Notes: generated by a model from the letters alone, not told the origin. A stretch of DNA of 64,000 nucleotides from Diploptera punctata (GCA_030220185.1 JASPKZ010009904.1:35381-99380), one strand, 5' to 3'. Numbered from the stretch's first letter, positions 42,405 to 52,472 are shown. Translations and numbers: made by a program.

Positions 42405-43030
42405 GGACAATAACACAAGAATGAATGCTAATAAAATTCATGGTAAATATGTGGAAAAAACATATAACGGGCGAAAATTAAGATTGATGGAAAAATTATA
42501 GAACAAGTGTCTGATTTCTCATACTTAGGAAGTGTATTTGCAGAAAATAAGAGTGACATTGATTCAAAATTACAAAAAATATATATATAATAAACTGAAT
42601 GGGGCAATAAGAATACATTCTGGTAAACAGATGAAGACAGATACAAAACTAAGATTACGTCACATCAAAAACTGCTCTAAAATACGGAAGTGAAATTGGA
42701 TTTTTAAATAAAATAAATTCTCATAACTTAGAGTAAGTCAAATGTACTTCTTACGTTCACTGTTAGGGATTAATAGACTGCATCACCAAAGGAACACTTA
42801 TCAGAGAAAAACTTGGAGTGCCAAGTTTAGATGAACATATAGAAAGGTGCCAACAAGAATGGAAAAATCATCTGAGAAGAATGGAAAGAAATAGACTTTC
42901 AAAATAGACGTAGGGACCAAGGAAGACCAGAACATCGGTGGAATGGCCATGTTCGTTAGGTTTACCGTCACAGGTCACGTGGCCTAAAACGGATTTGTTC
43001 ATGATGATGATGATGATGATGATGTAAATT
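42405..43030 (+). mobile_element. LINE 3' fragment
   Basis: Forward frames give IIEQVSDFSYLGSVFAENKS-like, KLNGAIRIHSGKQMKTDTKL, ALKYGSEIGFLNK, SQMYFLRSLLGINR, LIREKLGVPSLDEHIERCQQ and EWKNHLRRMERNRLSK, ending in a (GAT)n tail. This is the region after the catalytic domain of a LINE reverse transcriptase. Heavily frameshifted. Confidence 0.75.
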
Positions 43031-43084
43031 CCCTTGGGGTGTTAGTCACAATATAAACATTATAAAATTGACTACCTTAGGGGA

Positions 43085-43400
43085 ATTTTTGGACCAAAGG
43101 CAATAATATATTTTCCAACACCTCTGGATTGCCAACCAAACTATTTTTTTTATCTAACATCAGACGAAGTGAAGGATGATATAAAATTAATAAGTGAGAA
43201 ATGAATTGACATGAAGGGTTGGAACGTGGGAGTGGAGAGTGTTCGTTGGTGGGATGAAATTCGGGAAACGGAAGTACCATGAAAAAAAAAATCCCGGTAT
43301 GGTTCACGACCATTACCTTTATGAAACCGCTAGTATTCGAACTGGAATCCCGTGGCAGCCGCGAGCGCTGGTCACGCATACATCGAGACGGCTGAAACTA
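43085..43400 (-). mobile_element. SINE family J (tRNA-like head, minus strand)
   Basis: Minus strand from about 43395: CAGCCGTCTCGATGTATGCG, GACCAGCGCTCGCGGCTGCC and B-box-like CCAGTTCGAATACTAGC. The body continues ATGGTCGTGAACCATACCGG. Single copy, so the 3' limit is uncertain. Confidence 0.5.
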
Positions 43401-43769
43401 AAGTGACTTGACCTTCTGCAGGAGGTAAATGTCATGCAGACTTGTTAGTTTGCGTTCTCTCACCTGTTTGTCCAGTGACGAGAGAAAGTGGACAGTGGAA
43501 GGTGTTACACTTTACTTCAGGTGACAAGTTGCAACACCACATCCGTACTCAAATACATTTAAAAGAAGTAAATCTTAATCTTTTTATATGATTCTTCTAT
43601 ATGTGTGTTTTTTCACTGAACTCCTAAACGACTGTACCGATTTTGATGATTTTTTGTGTGTGTTTGAGTTTGATGGTTTACATTCACATTTGGAATTTAA
43701 TTATAACATCGAAATAAAGAAGCGTAACTGTTATAAAGTAAATATTCTCTTTATATTATTACTTGTTAT

Positions 43770-44079
43770 GGGGCACGCCGTAGCGTAGTGGTTAAGGCAC
43801 TGCCTAAAGCCGGAAGGTCGAGGGTTCGAGTCCCGGCGGGGTCAGAATTTTTAAACTGACCCAAACCTTCTGGCGGCACTATGGCCCTGGGGTCGACTCA
43901 GCCTCTAACTGAAATGAGTACCAGACGCTTGTTCTGGGGTAAAGGCGGCCGTCACGCAGGGCTGACAACCCGGCTGACATCAAGTGCCGATTGTCAAGAA
44001 AAGTGGGAGCCTTAACCTCCTACTACCCCAAGGGCCTCCTGAGGCCTGTAGTGGGATCACTTTATCTTTACCTTTACCT
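43770..44079 (+). mobile_element. SINE family A, copy 3 (full length)
   Basis: Complete head, body and end, flanked by the 16-bp duplication TATTATTACTTGTTAT (43754-43769, 44080-44095). Inserted into the composite repeat above, which dates it as the younger of the two. Confidence 0.95.
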
Positions 44080-44145
44080 TATTATTACTTGTTATAGTAG
44101 CCACGAGATGGCACTTCGACCAATGTCCCCTCATTATAAAGAATT

Positions 44146-44168
44146 ATATATATATATATATATATATA
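44146..44168. repeat. (TA)n microsatellite
   Basis: About 23 bp of TA. Confidence 0.9.
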
Positions 44169-44179
44169 AAGGAAAATAC

Positions 44180-44277
44180 ATGTTTGTGCTGGAATGACCG
44201 AGTGGCAAAGGTGGTATTGCTTTAACGCATGGAGTTAGAGGTCTTGAGTTCAGGCATTTATCTTTCTTTTCATGTCA
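44180..44277 (+). mobile_element. tRNA-like element, family G, partial
   Basis: GTGCTGGAATGACCGAGTGG and GGTCTTGAGTTCAGGCATTT: a Leu/Ser-type tRNA-like head with a damaged B box, followed by the shared tail ATCTTTCTTTTCATGTC. Confidence 0.5.
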
Positions 44278-44310
44278 TCATATATATATATATATATACT
44301 ATATATATAG
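44278..44310. repeat. AT-repeat tract
   Basis: About 33 bp of AT with one interruption, between two tRNA-like modules. Confidence 0.9.
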
Positions 44311-44445
44311 TATGATAAGAAAAATAAATGCCTGGACGGGATTCGAACCCGGATCTCTGAGTCTGTACCTCAGTGTGATATCCATTGCACCACCAGGCGA
44401 ATCCAACCCAAACACTTATTTTTCTTATATATGTATTATATTCTC
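44311..44445 (-). mobile_element. family F tRNA-like module, left arm of a head-to-head pair
   Basis: Minus strand: GGTTGGATTCGCCTGGTGGT, GTGCAATGGATATCACAC and GGGTTCGAATCCCGTCCAGG. It pairs with the copy at 44455-44640 as a palindrome centred near 44455. Confidence 0.88.
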
Positions 44446-44454
44446 CATTATTAC

Positions 44455-44640
44455 TAGATGTCGCGAGAATATAATACATATATAAGAAAAATAAGTGTTT
44501 GGATTGGATTCGCCTGGTGGTGTAATGGATATCACACTGAGGTACAGACTCAGAGATCCGGATTCGAATCCCGTCGAGCATTTATTTTTATCATACCATA
44601 TTAAGCTTGCATTGCTCAATGTTAAACATTTAATTATATC
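44455..44640 (+). mobile_element. family F tRNA-like module, right arm of a head-to-head pair
   Basis: GGATTGGATTCGCCTGGTGG, GTAATGGATATCACACTGAG, GATTCGAATCCCGTCGAGCA (B box with one change and a deletion in the acceptor stem), then the tail ACCATATTAAGCTTGCATTG. Confidence 0.88.
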
Positions 44641-44664
44641 ATATATATATATATATATATATAT
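44641..44664. repeat. (AT)n microsatellite
   Basis: About 24 bp. Confidence 0.9.
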
Positions 44665-44900
44665 TTGTTTATAATTTTTTCATGGTCATTTTTTTCGGTG
44701 TATATCATGTAGGTTCGACGTAGGTTTGTACAAATCTTTAAAAAATCTTGTCAAGTGTGTAACCTCGATAACAACATTCCTTTGGAATTCGCAAATAGGA
44801 AGGGAAACAATTTCTAAATAACTCGATATGATTTCATAAGACAAACAATCTGTAATTTCACAGTGAATAGCGGTACACTTTCATTTCCGTTACCAACTTT
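44665..44900 (+). repeat. dispersed repeat R10, copy 2
   Basis: TCATGGTCATTTTTTTCGGT, then ACATTCCTTTGGAATTCGCA, comparable with 13352-13470. In both places it follows an AT tract at the end of a tRNA-like composite. Confidence 0.45.
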
Positions 44901-45174
44901 AAGAAGTAACAGCTTGACAGCAGCAGACACGAGAGGTATTTACTCCACCTCTGCATATTTCAGTATGAAGTTAGAATGACGTATTCTACGTCTGCAACCG
45001 TCAACAATTTTTATAAACGTACATTGTAGTTATTGCTTTGCTTACTTGACGATTATTTATTTTATTTGTTTATTTTGCCTGTGTGGCCTTCTCTTCCATT
45101 CACCAGGACAAACATATGTTACATTCAAATACAAGAAATCACAATAATATTCCTTACTAAACTATTATCTGGCC

Positions 45175-45584
45175 TCCGGGCGGGGACTACTTCAGGGAAC
45201 CCATGCCAAAGGCTCAAACACAGGGACATGTTCCTAGGAACATGGAATGTTAGGATAACAATGAACTACATGGTCTTTATAGGAAGCCAGATATAAGAAG
45301 AACAGTTAAGTCCCGTAGACTGCGATGGGCAGGACATGTTGCGCGTATGGGGAATGAAAGACGTGCATGGAAACTTCTTGTAGGAAAGCCAGAAGGAAAA
45401 CGCCCAGTTGGTAGACCAAAAATGAGGTGGGAGAACAACATTAACTATGATTTGAGGGAAGTAGATTATACAGGGAATGATTGGAAAGCATTAGCTCAGG
45501 ATAGGGATGTATGGAGAGCTTATGTCCGTGCGGCCATGAACCTACGGGTTCGATAGTGCCAGTGAGTAAGAGTAAGTAAGTAAG
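45175..45584 (+). mobile_element. internally deleted RTE-like element with intact ends and 17-bp duplication
   Basis: Flanked by TAAACTATTATCTGGCC (45158-45174, 45585-45601). The 5' ~75 bp encode the endonuclease start (FLGTWNVR). It then jumps to the C-terminus: LHGLYRKPDIR, RRLRWAGHVARMGNERRAWK, GRPKMRWENNINYDLREVDY, ending AYVRAAMNLRVR and a (TAAG)n tail. The remaining C-terminal frame is intact from 45347. The element is 410 bp, so it moved as a SINE-sized retroposon with both LINE ends. Confidence 0.9.
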
Positions 45585-45628
45585 TAAACTATTATCTGGC
45601 CAATTGAACAAGGATTGTAATAATAATA

Positions 45629-46509
45629 CAGTAAAAGCTCCTTATTCACGGTTACCTTATTCGCTTTTGCATTATTCGCGCGTTAAAAAATTGCGACACA
45701 GTTCCTGTATTCGCGGATATATTTTTTTTATTCGCAGATCCAGTTGGTATATTAGAAGGATTAGTATCCTTTATTAACGTATTGGCAACTTTTTTTGCTA
45801 CATTCACGTGCGAAGGCGGCTTTCAAGAAGAGCGATTGAAACCAAATGGACAAATTAATATGAAAGTAAAACAAACCTCATTGTCACTAAACCTGGAGTT
45901 CGTTGTTAAAAGCCACCGCCGCCGTTTTTTACGTGCCGTTGATAAATGCCGCGTTCGCCACGATGGGTGTTTTATTGTCTCAACTTGTCATTCGTTCAAT
46001 AATTTTGATTGAAATACACGTGTCTCTTCTTTGTTCCCAATTTAGTATGTCGAGTAAATAGAAAGAAAATTAGTTCGGAAGCAGAAAAAAAAGTAGTGTT
46101 GCCGCTTAAAGTAAAAATATAAATGCTTGACCGTTTATTCATTGGCGAGTCGTTTGCATCTATTTCACGCTGTTTCAATGTTAATGAATCAACTGTACGA
46201 TTCATCAAGAAATCCGAAGACAAAATAAGGAATTGTATCGCTGAAATCACAGCTGAACATCGATCTGAATTGGAAGACCTTTTAAAAACGGAAAACAGAA
46301 AAAATACTAAGTTCTTTAAGGCTTTGCCTGAGCCTGACAGTAATAATTATATAGATAGATTGTTCAAAATCTCTCATTAATTGATTTTATTTTGATAATT
46401 TTTAGTTTATTTTGGAACTTTGGAACGTATCCCCTATCCATACAAATTACCATTCCATATTCGCGATATAATTGCGGAACATATCCCCCGTGAATAAGGA
46501 GCTTTTACT

Positions 46510-46510
<1 letters not shown>
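45629..46510 (+). mobile_element. pogo/Tigger-like DNA transposon derivative, 882 bp
   Basis: Perfect 23-bp inverted ends starting CAGTAAAAGCTCCTTATTCA, with TA at 45627-45628 and 46511-46512. Subterminal ATTCGCG/TTATTCGC repeats as in pogo-like elements. It retains only an N-terminal transposase piece. Confidence 0.9.
46030..46380 (+). pseudogene. pogo/Tigger-like transposase, N-terminal helix-turn-helix only
   Basis: RKKISSEAEKKVVLPLKVKI, a stop, then MLDRLFIGESFASISRCFNV NES-TVRFIKKSEDKI: the CENP-B/pogo-type helix-turn-helix order (KxxIxxxLxxGxSxxxIAxxFxVxxSTVxxIxK). Then ITAEHRSELEDLLKTENRKN. No catalytic domain, so this is a deletion product. Confidence 0.7.
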
Positions 46511-46512
<2 letters not shown>

Positions 46513-46577
<65 letters not shown>

Positions 46578-46590
46578 AATAATGATAATA
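46513..46590. repeat. (TAA)n microsatellite
   Basis: About 75 bp of AAT units at the right end of the pogo-like element. Confidence 0.97.
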
Positions 46591-46934
46591 ATCCATCCAT
46601 AGTAATTCTGCCCGAAGGCAGGTCCTTCACTGCAATCATAGCATTTTCATGCTATGCTTGCAGCTTTACTAGGGAATTGTGTAGGTGTGGTAGCTTCCCG
46701 TTGCTTTCCACACCGGTGAAGGTTGATGATGGTGATGAATTTGATAAGGATAATGATGATGGCCATATGATTTCGGGGACCGTTTGGGCCTTAAAATTTT
46801 CCTGACATTTGTCTTACAGGCGAGGAAAAAACCTCGATAAAAACCTCAGCCAGAAAAACTACCCCGACCAGGGATCGAACCCGGGCCCGCTGCTTGACAA
46901 GGCAGCACGCTACCTCGAGACCACAGCGGTGGAC
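46591..46934 (-). mobile_element. SINE family C, C1-tail subtype
   Basis: Minus-strand head TCCACCGCTGTGGTCTCGAG, GGGTTCGATCCCTGGTCGG, body TCGCCTGTAAGACAAATGTC, C1 tail ending GGGCAGAATTACTATGGATG. Set between two AAT-repeat tracts, probably its target. Confidence 0.92.
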
Positions 46935-46985
46935 AATAATAATAATAATAATATAATAATAATAATAATAATAATATATATATTA
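46935..46985. repeat. (AAT)n microsatellite
   Basis: AAT units continuing after the SINE. Confidence 0.95.
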
Positions 46986-47439
46986 ACACAATAAGTTAAA
47001 AGTAATTAAAATTAAAACTAATAAAATAATATAGGCCTATACCGTACACAAAGGCCCATATAAGGCATTAAGTAGAAATATTGATAAATATTTATACTAT
47101 TTTTGTTAAATAAAAGAACAAATTATGGTTAAACTTTACAACACGTGACGTGACTTTTTTAATTACTGTCAAATTTTATTCTTAGGGTTTCATTTTTCAA
47201 TTTTTTTCCATTTTTTCTAACTATTATTTTAATATATTTTTCTACAATATTTAACTACATACGCATGAAGATGTGCAGCCATATTGATTTTAACAAATGT
47301 TGTATGCAACAACAAATACGTGTTCCAGTGCAGCCAACATAGAGTATGTATTAATTAACTGTACATACATATATTCTTCAGAATTTTAGAACATACCTAC
47401 TTGTTTTTTTGGCGTTGCATTCTTTCACAGGTTAGAGTG

Positions 47440-47526
47440 CTTAAATTGCGTTAGGTTAGCTTTTAGGTTTGTCTTTCACAGGTTAGTGTATTTAAATTGC
47501 GTTAGGTTAGCTTTTATAATACTCCA
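47440..47526. repeat. ~46-bp minisatellite in R2
   Basis: CACAGGTTAG.GT.TTAAATTG then CGTTAGGTTAGCTTTTA repeats two to three times. The R2 copy at 62780-62950 has about four units. Confidence 0.75.
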
Positions 47527-47868
47527 AGCGCGACAGACCTAGAAGGCCCTTGGCCTACCAGTCGGCTGATGACCTCACATCCACATGTGTTAATCACAGA
47601 GGTAGACTATCATCTAGCCAGTGTAGGGGTGACATGTGGTCAGCATGTCGGATCCCCCAGCCGTTATAGCTGGTATTCTCAACCTGGAGTCGCTACTTTT
47701 GTAGCTACCCAAATGCCTCACGATGCTGGGTGGGTACCCTTCCCATACAGGCCGAAATTCCGTGAGAAAATGTCTTCCCCCATGGGGACTCGAACCAGTG
47801 CAAGTACCGTAGCTTTGCGAATTAGTATCTTGCCTTAACCACTCGGCTATGGCATGGGACAGGTTAGC
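47527..47868 (-). mobile_element. SINE family E, copy 2
   Basis: Minus-strand head GTCCCATGCCATAGCCGAGT, GTTAAGGCAAG and a GGTTCGAGTCCCCATG B box, body CCAGCATCGTGAGGCATTTG, CTGACCACATGTCACC, TGTGGATGTGAGGTCATCAG. It splits repeat R2, so it is younger than that copy. Confidence 0.9.
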
Positions 47869-48010
47869 TTTTAGGCTCGTTAAATGTCGTGTATATGTGG
47901 CTGCATCCCTTGATTCTATAGTGCAAACTGCTTCGCGTTTGTTGGCGTGCGCATGGTGTATGATTGGAAATCACGGGGGAAAAAAATCCCGTCACATGTT
48001 GTAAAGTATT

Positions 48011-48369
48011 TCAAAAAATACTATTAGTCAGATGTTTGTCAGTTAATTTTATTTCTGAAAGATGTTGAAGTTTGTCAGTCTATAACATAAGCTGTATATC
48101 TTTATGTGTAATGTGAAGCATTTAAGAATCGAATGGTTTAGGTTATATTAAATAGGTCGAATAATGAGACGAGTAAGATGAAGTACCTACTATTGCAGGT
48201 CTGTTATGTATATTGTCTATAAGGATGCCGGCTGAAAGCTATCATACTACCATAATGTCAGATGAAATTAAATCAATAAAATTAGCATGGATGAGTAGTA
48301 GAATAACATGTTTGGGGAGGGGCAAACAGGAGACGCGCTTAGAAAAACCTGTGCTGGGTCCTATTTGCC
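48011..48369. other. no recognisable feature
   Basis: No match or frame. Confidence 0.4.
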
Positions 48370-48935
48370 ATCATGAACCCCACAAGTCGAAAGAGTAACA
48401 ATCTTTCACCAAAAAATACAACTGTCAAGAAACGCGGACATGGGTTCCACTGGGGTATAATTTTCCGGAGGGAAAATAGTCTCCCATTCGGTTCTCCCGA
48501 CTACTTAAAGGATTGCATGGTACAGGCTGAAAGACAGGGACACGTTCTTAGGAACAAGGAATGTTAGAACATTATACTATGATAGTGTGACATTTGAGAG
48601 ATTGAACAGATAGGCGAATGGAGAAGACTGCTTAATAGTAAGCTACATGATGTTTATAGAGTGCCAGATATAATAAGAATAGTTAAGTCTGGTAAACTGC
48701 GATGGACAGGACATTTGGCACGAATGGGAAATAAAGGAAGGCATGGATATTTCTTGTGGGAAAACCAGAGGAAAAAGACCTAATTAGTAGACCAAGAATG
48801 AGGTGAAGAATAACATTAACCATGAGTTGAAGAATGTAATATCGGGAATGATTGGAAAACATTAGCTCAGGATATGGATATATGGAGAGTTCATGTCCGT
48901 GCGGCCATGAACCTATGTGTTCGTTAGTGCGAGTG
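48370..48935 (+). mobile_element. RTE-like element, internally deleted, decayed
   Basis: The 5' part matches 45175-45250 (GACAGGGACACGTTCTTAGGAACA..GGAATGTTAG, an FLGTRNVR-like endonuclease start). From about 48590 the C-terminal part follows: GGCGAATGGAGAAGACTG, CTGCGATGGACAGGACATTT, ending TGAACCTATGTGTTCGTTAG. The junction differs from the one in the 45175 copy. Confidence 0.72.
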
Positions 48936-49499
48936 AGTAACTCATGTTGAAAATATATGTAATTATTTTAAAACTTTTCCAGTGATTCTGGTATAGCAGT
49001 ATGGACTAAATTACACTCTTTGCACAATATCAATTGAAAAAGAGTATAATGGAGTTAATGAAATGTATTCGGATAGTATATTTTTTATATTTTTGATTAG
49101 TCATGTGTATTGGTTTATGTTTGCAGTTTTTTATTGTTTTTGCACTGTGATACTCTATACCGTGTTAGATGATTATATACCCTGTCACACCGAATGCATA
49201 TCTTTGTTTTTATGACAGTTCAGTTTTGTATTTAAAACATTTCCATTGTACATCTGTTTGGAAACCTTTCCTTTATTCATAAAATGTGAATATCGCGTTC
49301 ACTTTTTTTTTGTGTTGAATCCTCTACCATTGACCATATGTCAACAGAAAACACAAATGGAAATTAACAGCCCTCGGACATGTTTTTTGTGCGAGAAAAG
49401 GTAATTGTTTATTCATGTGCGAGAGAATTCGGACCGTAAGTTACAATATATATTGCATTTTAATATATAAGTAAATTAATTTAGTTCACTATCATCCGT
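48936..49499. other. no recognisable feature
   Basis: AT-rich; nothing identified. Confidence 0.4.
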
Positions 49500-49870
49500 C
49501 ACGAATTAGGCCTTTGTAGATCTGTTTCTGCCCCATCCAGCAGTCTTTTGAGAGGTCTTCCTGCTCTTCTTTATCCTTTGGATTTATATAGTATAATAAT
49601 TCTAGGGATTCTTGAATTATCCATTCTTTTTACATGGTCAGCCAGTTTAATTTCTATCTGTTGAGTTTTTCTTCTACTGATTCTACTTCTAACTGTTCTA
49701 AAATTTCTCCCATTCCTTTTTCTGTCTGAAAGAGTGTATCCTGCTGTCCTTTTGAGAAATTTGATTTACGTTGCTTTTATTCTACTCCTGTCTCTTTTTC
49801 TTATATCTAAATTTCACATTCGTATAAAAGGGAGAGTAAAGTATTATATATTTTATTTCTTGTGGATTTT
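49500..49870 (-). mobile_element. LINE C-terminal fragment
   Basis: The minus strand reads YNTLLSLLYECEI.RYKKKRQ then INQISQKDSRIHSFRQKKEW-like, KLADHVKRMDNSRIPRIIIL-like and KDKEEQEDLSKDCWMGQKQI-like stretches in shifting frames, the familiar LINE tail. Confidence 0.6.
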
Positions 49871-49964
49871 TGTTCTATTTTAATTTTTAATGTGTTATTT
49901 ATTATTCCTCAGAAAAGCATTATACGGATTTATTTAGTTATGTAAGCATAACTGTCCCTTTGAT

Positions 49965-50022
49965 GCCTCGTACGCAGCTGCCTAGGGTTCGATCCCCGGT
50001 CGGGAAAACTATCCTGGGTGAG
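49965..50022 (+). mobile_element. SINE family C, head fragment
   Basis: GATGCCTCGTACGCAGCTGC and GGGTTCGATCCCCGGTCGGG with the first body bases ATCCTGGGTGAG. Confidence 0.65.
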
Positions 50023-50029
50023 ACCGAAG

Positions 50030-50142
50030 GTGGTATGGTTAGGTGGAATAAAATATCTTAAGCTTGGAAGGAGAGGAAGACTTTGGACAGGGATGGGTGG
50101 TTGGAGGAAGATCTTACGTATTAGGGGCCAGGGCTCGAAATG
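50030..50142 (+). mobile_element. LINE 3'-end fragment
   Basis: WLGGIKYLKLGRRGRLWTG-like frame and RDGWLEEDLTY, ending near ATGAGCTGTAATACCATC. A comparable end, CAAAATGTGCTATAGTTCCATG, is at 63335-63420. Confidence 0.45.
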
Positions 50143-50194
50143 AGCTGTAATACCATCTATGATTTATTATTATATTTTGTTAACACAATAATTT

Positions 50195-50265
50195 GTCTTT
50201 CCGAAGGACTAATGGTTATCAATCGTGGGTTCAAATCCGGTTGGGGTCACCGGATTTTTCACAGC
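50195..50265 (+). mobile_element. tRNA-like SINE fragment
   Basis: GGACTAATGGTTATCAATCG and GGGTTCAAATCCGGTTGGGG: a degenerate tRNA-like head. The rest is not identifiable. Confidence 0.4.
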
Positions 50266-50459
50266 GTAAAAGTCCTAAATATGACTTCCTTCGGAAGAGA
50301 ACTAAAACCCGGATCCTGTTATATTTGCGGCACATGTAAGATCCTCAAGCCTAAAAAGAGTCCTCTGTACAAAATTTGTCGTCACTTTGTCGCTCACATT
50401 TCAATTGCGACGCTAATTACCTTAGCTGTTAAAGAGTGTACTTAAATGAAATAATTATA

Positions 50460-51040
50460 ATCATCAGCATCAAGATTATACCTTAAGATCTGTTCCGATC
50501 TGATGTTACACCGGATGTCCATCTTTTACTGGCTCTTCCTACATTTCTTCGTCCTATTCTTCTATTATATAGTAATTCTGCCCGAGGGCAGGCCTTCACT
50601 GTAGTCATTGCAATTTCATTCCACTTTTGCAGTTTTACTAGGGAATTATCGGTGTGGTATCTTCCCGTTGCTTTCCACACCTGTGAAGGATGATGATGAT
50701 GGCCGATGATTTTCGGTGACCGTTGGGCCCTAAGCTTCCTGACATTTGTCTTATAGGTGAGGAAAAACACCGAAAAAACTTCACACGCGAGCCTGTTCCG
50801 ACAGGGAATCGAACCCGGGCTCTCTACGTGACAAGCTAGCACGCTACTCGAGACTACAGCGGTTGACCTAGTGGTTTGTAATGAAGAATCTGTTTCGGGA
50901 TTTTGTTGTCATCCACTCTATTTATATGATCCATCCATTCATCTCTGTATTGTGCAATTCTACCTAATAGCTTGAATATATTTAGTTATGTTAGTATATT
51001 TTCATTTCGTTTTCGATTTGTCATTGTATAGCCAACCAGA
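50460..51040 (-). mobile_element. LINE 3' fragment interrupted by a SINE
   Basis: 50568-50460 is the inverted 3' end of the 27625-29620 family (EEPVKDGHP, then CAGATCGGAACAGATC and a TGATGATTA tail). 51040-50873 continues upstream (IFKLLGRIAQYRDEWMDHIN). The SINE C at 50569-50872 lies between. Confidence 0.7.
50569..50872 (-). mobile_element. SINE family C, C1-tail subtype
   Basis: Minus-strand head GTCAACCGCTGTAGTCTCGA, GGGTTCGATTCCCTGTCGG, body CACCTATAAGACAAATGTCA, C1 tail ending CGGGCAGAATTACTATATAA. Confidence 0.9.
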
Positions 51041-52460
51041 CTCCACAAATACCTCATTAATTATAATAGTAATAACAATCATAATTTTGTGTTAGTGAGA
51101 TTGTCATATTCAATCGTTTCTGCACAGGTGTTGCTGCATGAGATTTAATTGAATTACTTTCATGCATCATGCGCACAGTTCAAGGGGCAATGTATTTCAT
51201 TTGCTTATTAGTTGTTTCGCCTCTAGAAACTGTATTAATTGAATTGAAATATTAAGGACAGGTAGGTTTGATGTCTCGAGGGATGAGCGCCAGCACCGTG
51301 CGGGTGGATGTTCTGCAGGTTACCTAGCAACGGGCATTCCTGCCCCAGCCAGCCTGCTCATTGTTGTCACTTGGGGATAGACGATTTTAAACGAGTTCGT
51401 TGATCATTTTTATGTGAGTTCTCTTCGATCGACCCTGTTCCTGCTCTTAATTTACCTACATAAAGTGTGTTACAGTGCACTTTTCGAGGCAAATGCAATA
51501 TAGATTTTTTTATATTCAATGCCACTAGGTTGCAGTGGCGTACATTCAACCTCAGCTATCCCAGCACCGATGGGGTAAATAGTATATCAATAATTTTGAA
51601 TGAAAAAAATATACATTTGCCAAATTTCATTCAAATCAATTACGCGTGAACATAAAAATTCAAATTCCCCGCCGCGCCAGCAGACATGTATCGCATTCGG
51701 TTTGACAGAGTCTTCGGCATATTCACATTATCTCCATAGAGGAACACATAGAGTGTTTTCTCTACGGTATCCCTACCAACACCAGCTATTGCGCTACAGA
51801 TGTATCCGCGTAAGCGAATTGCATCATTGCCTGCTACGTCCAGCGATAAGCCACACTAGACCAGCGATAATCCAATAGACGAAGCTTGTGTCTTATTCCA
51901 TCTAGTTTTTATTGAATACCAGCTAGCTGTACCCAGTTAACGTCACAACTCGAATAAGTATACGGAAGGTCGCAATGATGTTTCGACCTATCGATTCATG
52001 AAATATTCATTTGATGAAGAAACGTGATTGGCTGATTTGGGAAGCTCCAATTCCTCAATAATAGAATTTTTCAAAAATTACATTTCTTAATTTATAATAT
52101 TTCATTTATGATAGTTACATTTTTACAAAATACAAACAATAAATAAATAAAAGTATGCGGTAGATTTGTCAGCTATAGTAACCTGTTAATTTAAGAAGAT
52201 TTATTTATATTATATAACTTAATAACAACACTTGTATTATTACGGACGTGTATACATTATTTGTGGAAATCAACAGTTGAATTTGATATCGGCACCGAGT
52301 TCGTTCAAACGCGTTATTAATACGTTTTTACGAGTTTTAAAGTGTTACTGATAAATGTGTTTTTTTTTTAATTTAGTAAAAATTAATGTAAGTGACTGTA
52401 TAATTTACAAAGGAGACTATTTTCGTGCAGTCCTTTGAACGAAAAAAAAATGGCCTCGTG
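51041..52460. other. no recognisable repeat; candidate unique sequence
   Basis: 1.4 kb with no match inside the window. 51300-51340 and 51660-51860 are GC-richer. A 92-codon plus-strand frame (51600-51878) has no known motif. At 52450 an ATG with GCCTCGTGCAACAAG precedes a GTAGG, but support for an exon is thin. Confidence 0.35.
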
Positions 52461-52472
52461 CAACAAGGTAGG

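Larger units (their letters stand above)
43570..44175 (+). repeat. composite-repeat segment interrupted by a SINE
   Basis: CTCCTAAACGACTGTACCGA then TTTGATGATTTTTTGTGTGT, TTAATTATAACATCGAAATA, GTAACTGTTATAAAGTAAAT and, after the SINE, GTAGCCACGAGATGGCACTT. The later blocks are the same as in the family F tandem units (AAAGCGTCACTGCTATAAAG; CTACTAGATGGCAGTGA), so this is a relative of that element. Confidence 0.7.
47125..48010 (+). mobile_element. repeat R2 (DNA-transposon-like), copy 1, with a SINE E inside
   Basis: Ends are ~20-bp inverted repeats, ACTTTACAACACGTGACG at the left and GTCACATGTTGTAAAGTA at the right. The inverted second copy is 62630-63215. The interior has repeats of GGTTAG(A/T)GT.. 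AAATTGCGTTAGGTTAGCTT. Without the SINE it is about 545 bp and has no frame. The target duplication is unclear. Confidence 0.75.

Noticed and set aside
51600..51878. 92-codon plus-strand gene
   Set aside because: Composition is slightly GC-richer than its surroundings, but there is no recognisable domain or second copy; left as unassigned sequence.
52450..52472. First coding exon ending at CAACAAG|GTAGG
   Set aside because: Six codons and an ordinary GT are not enough. The GTAGG is part of the SINE A target duplication.
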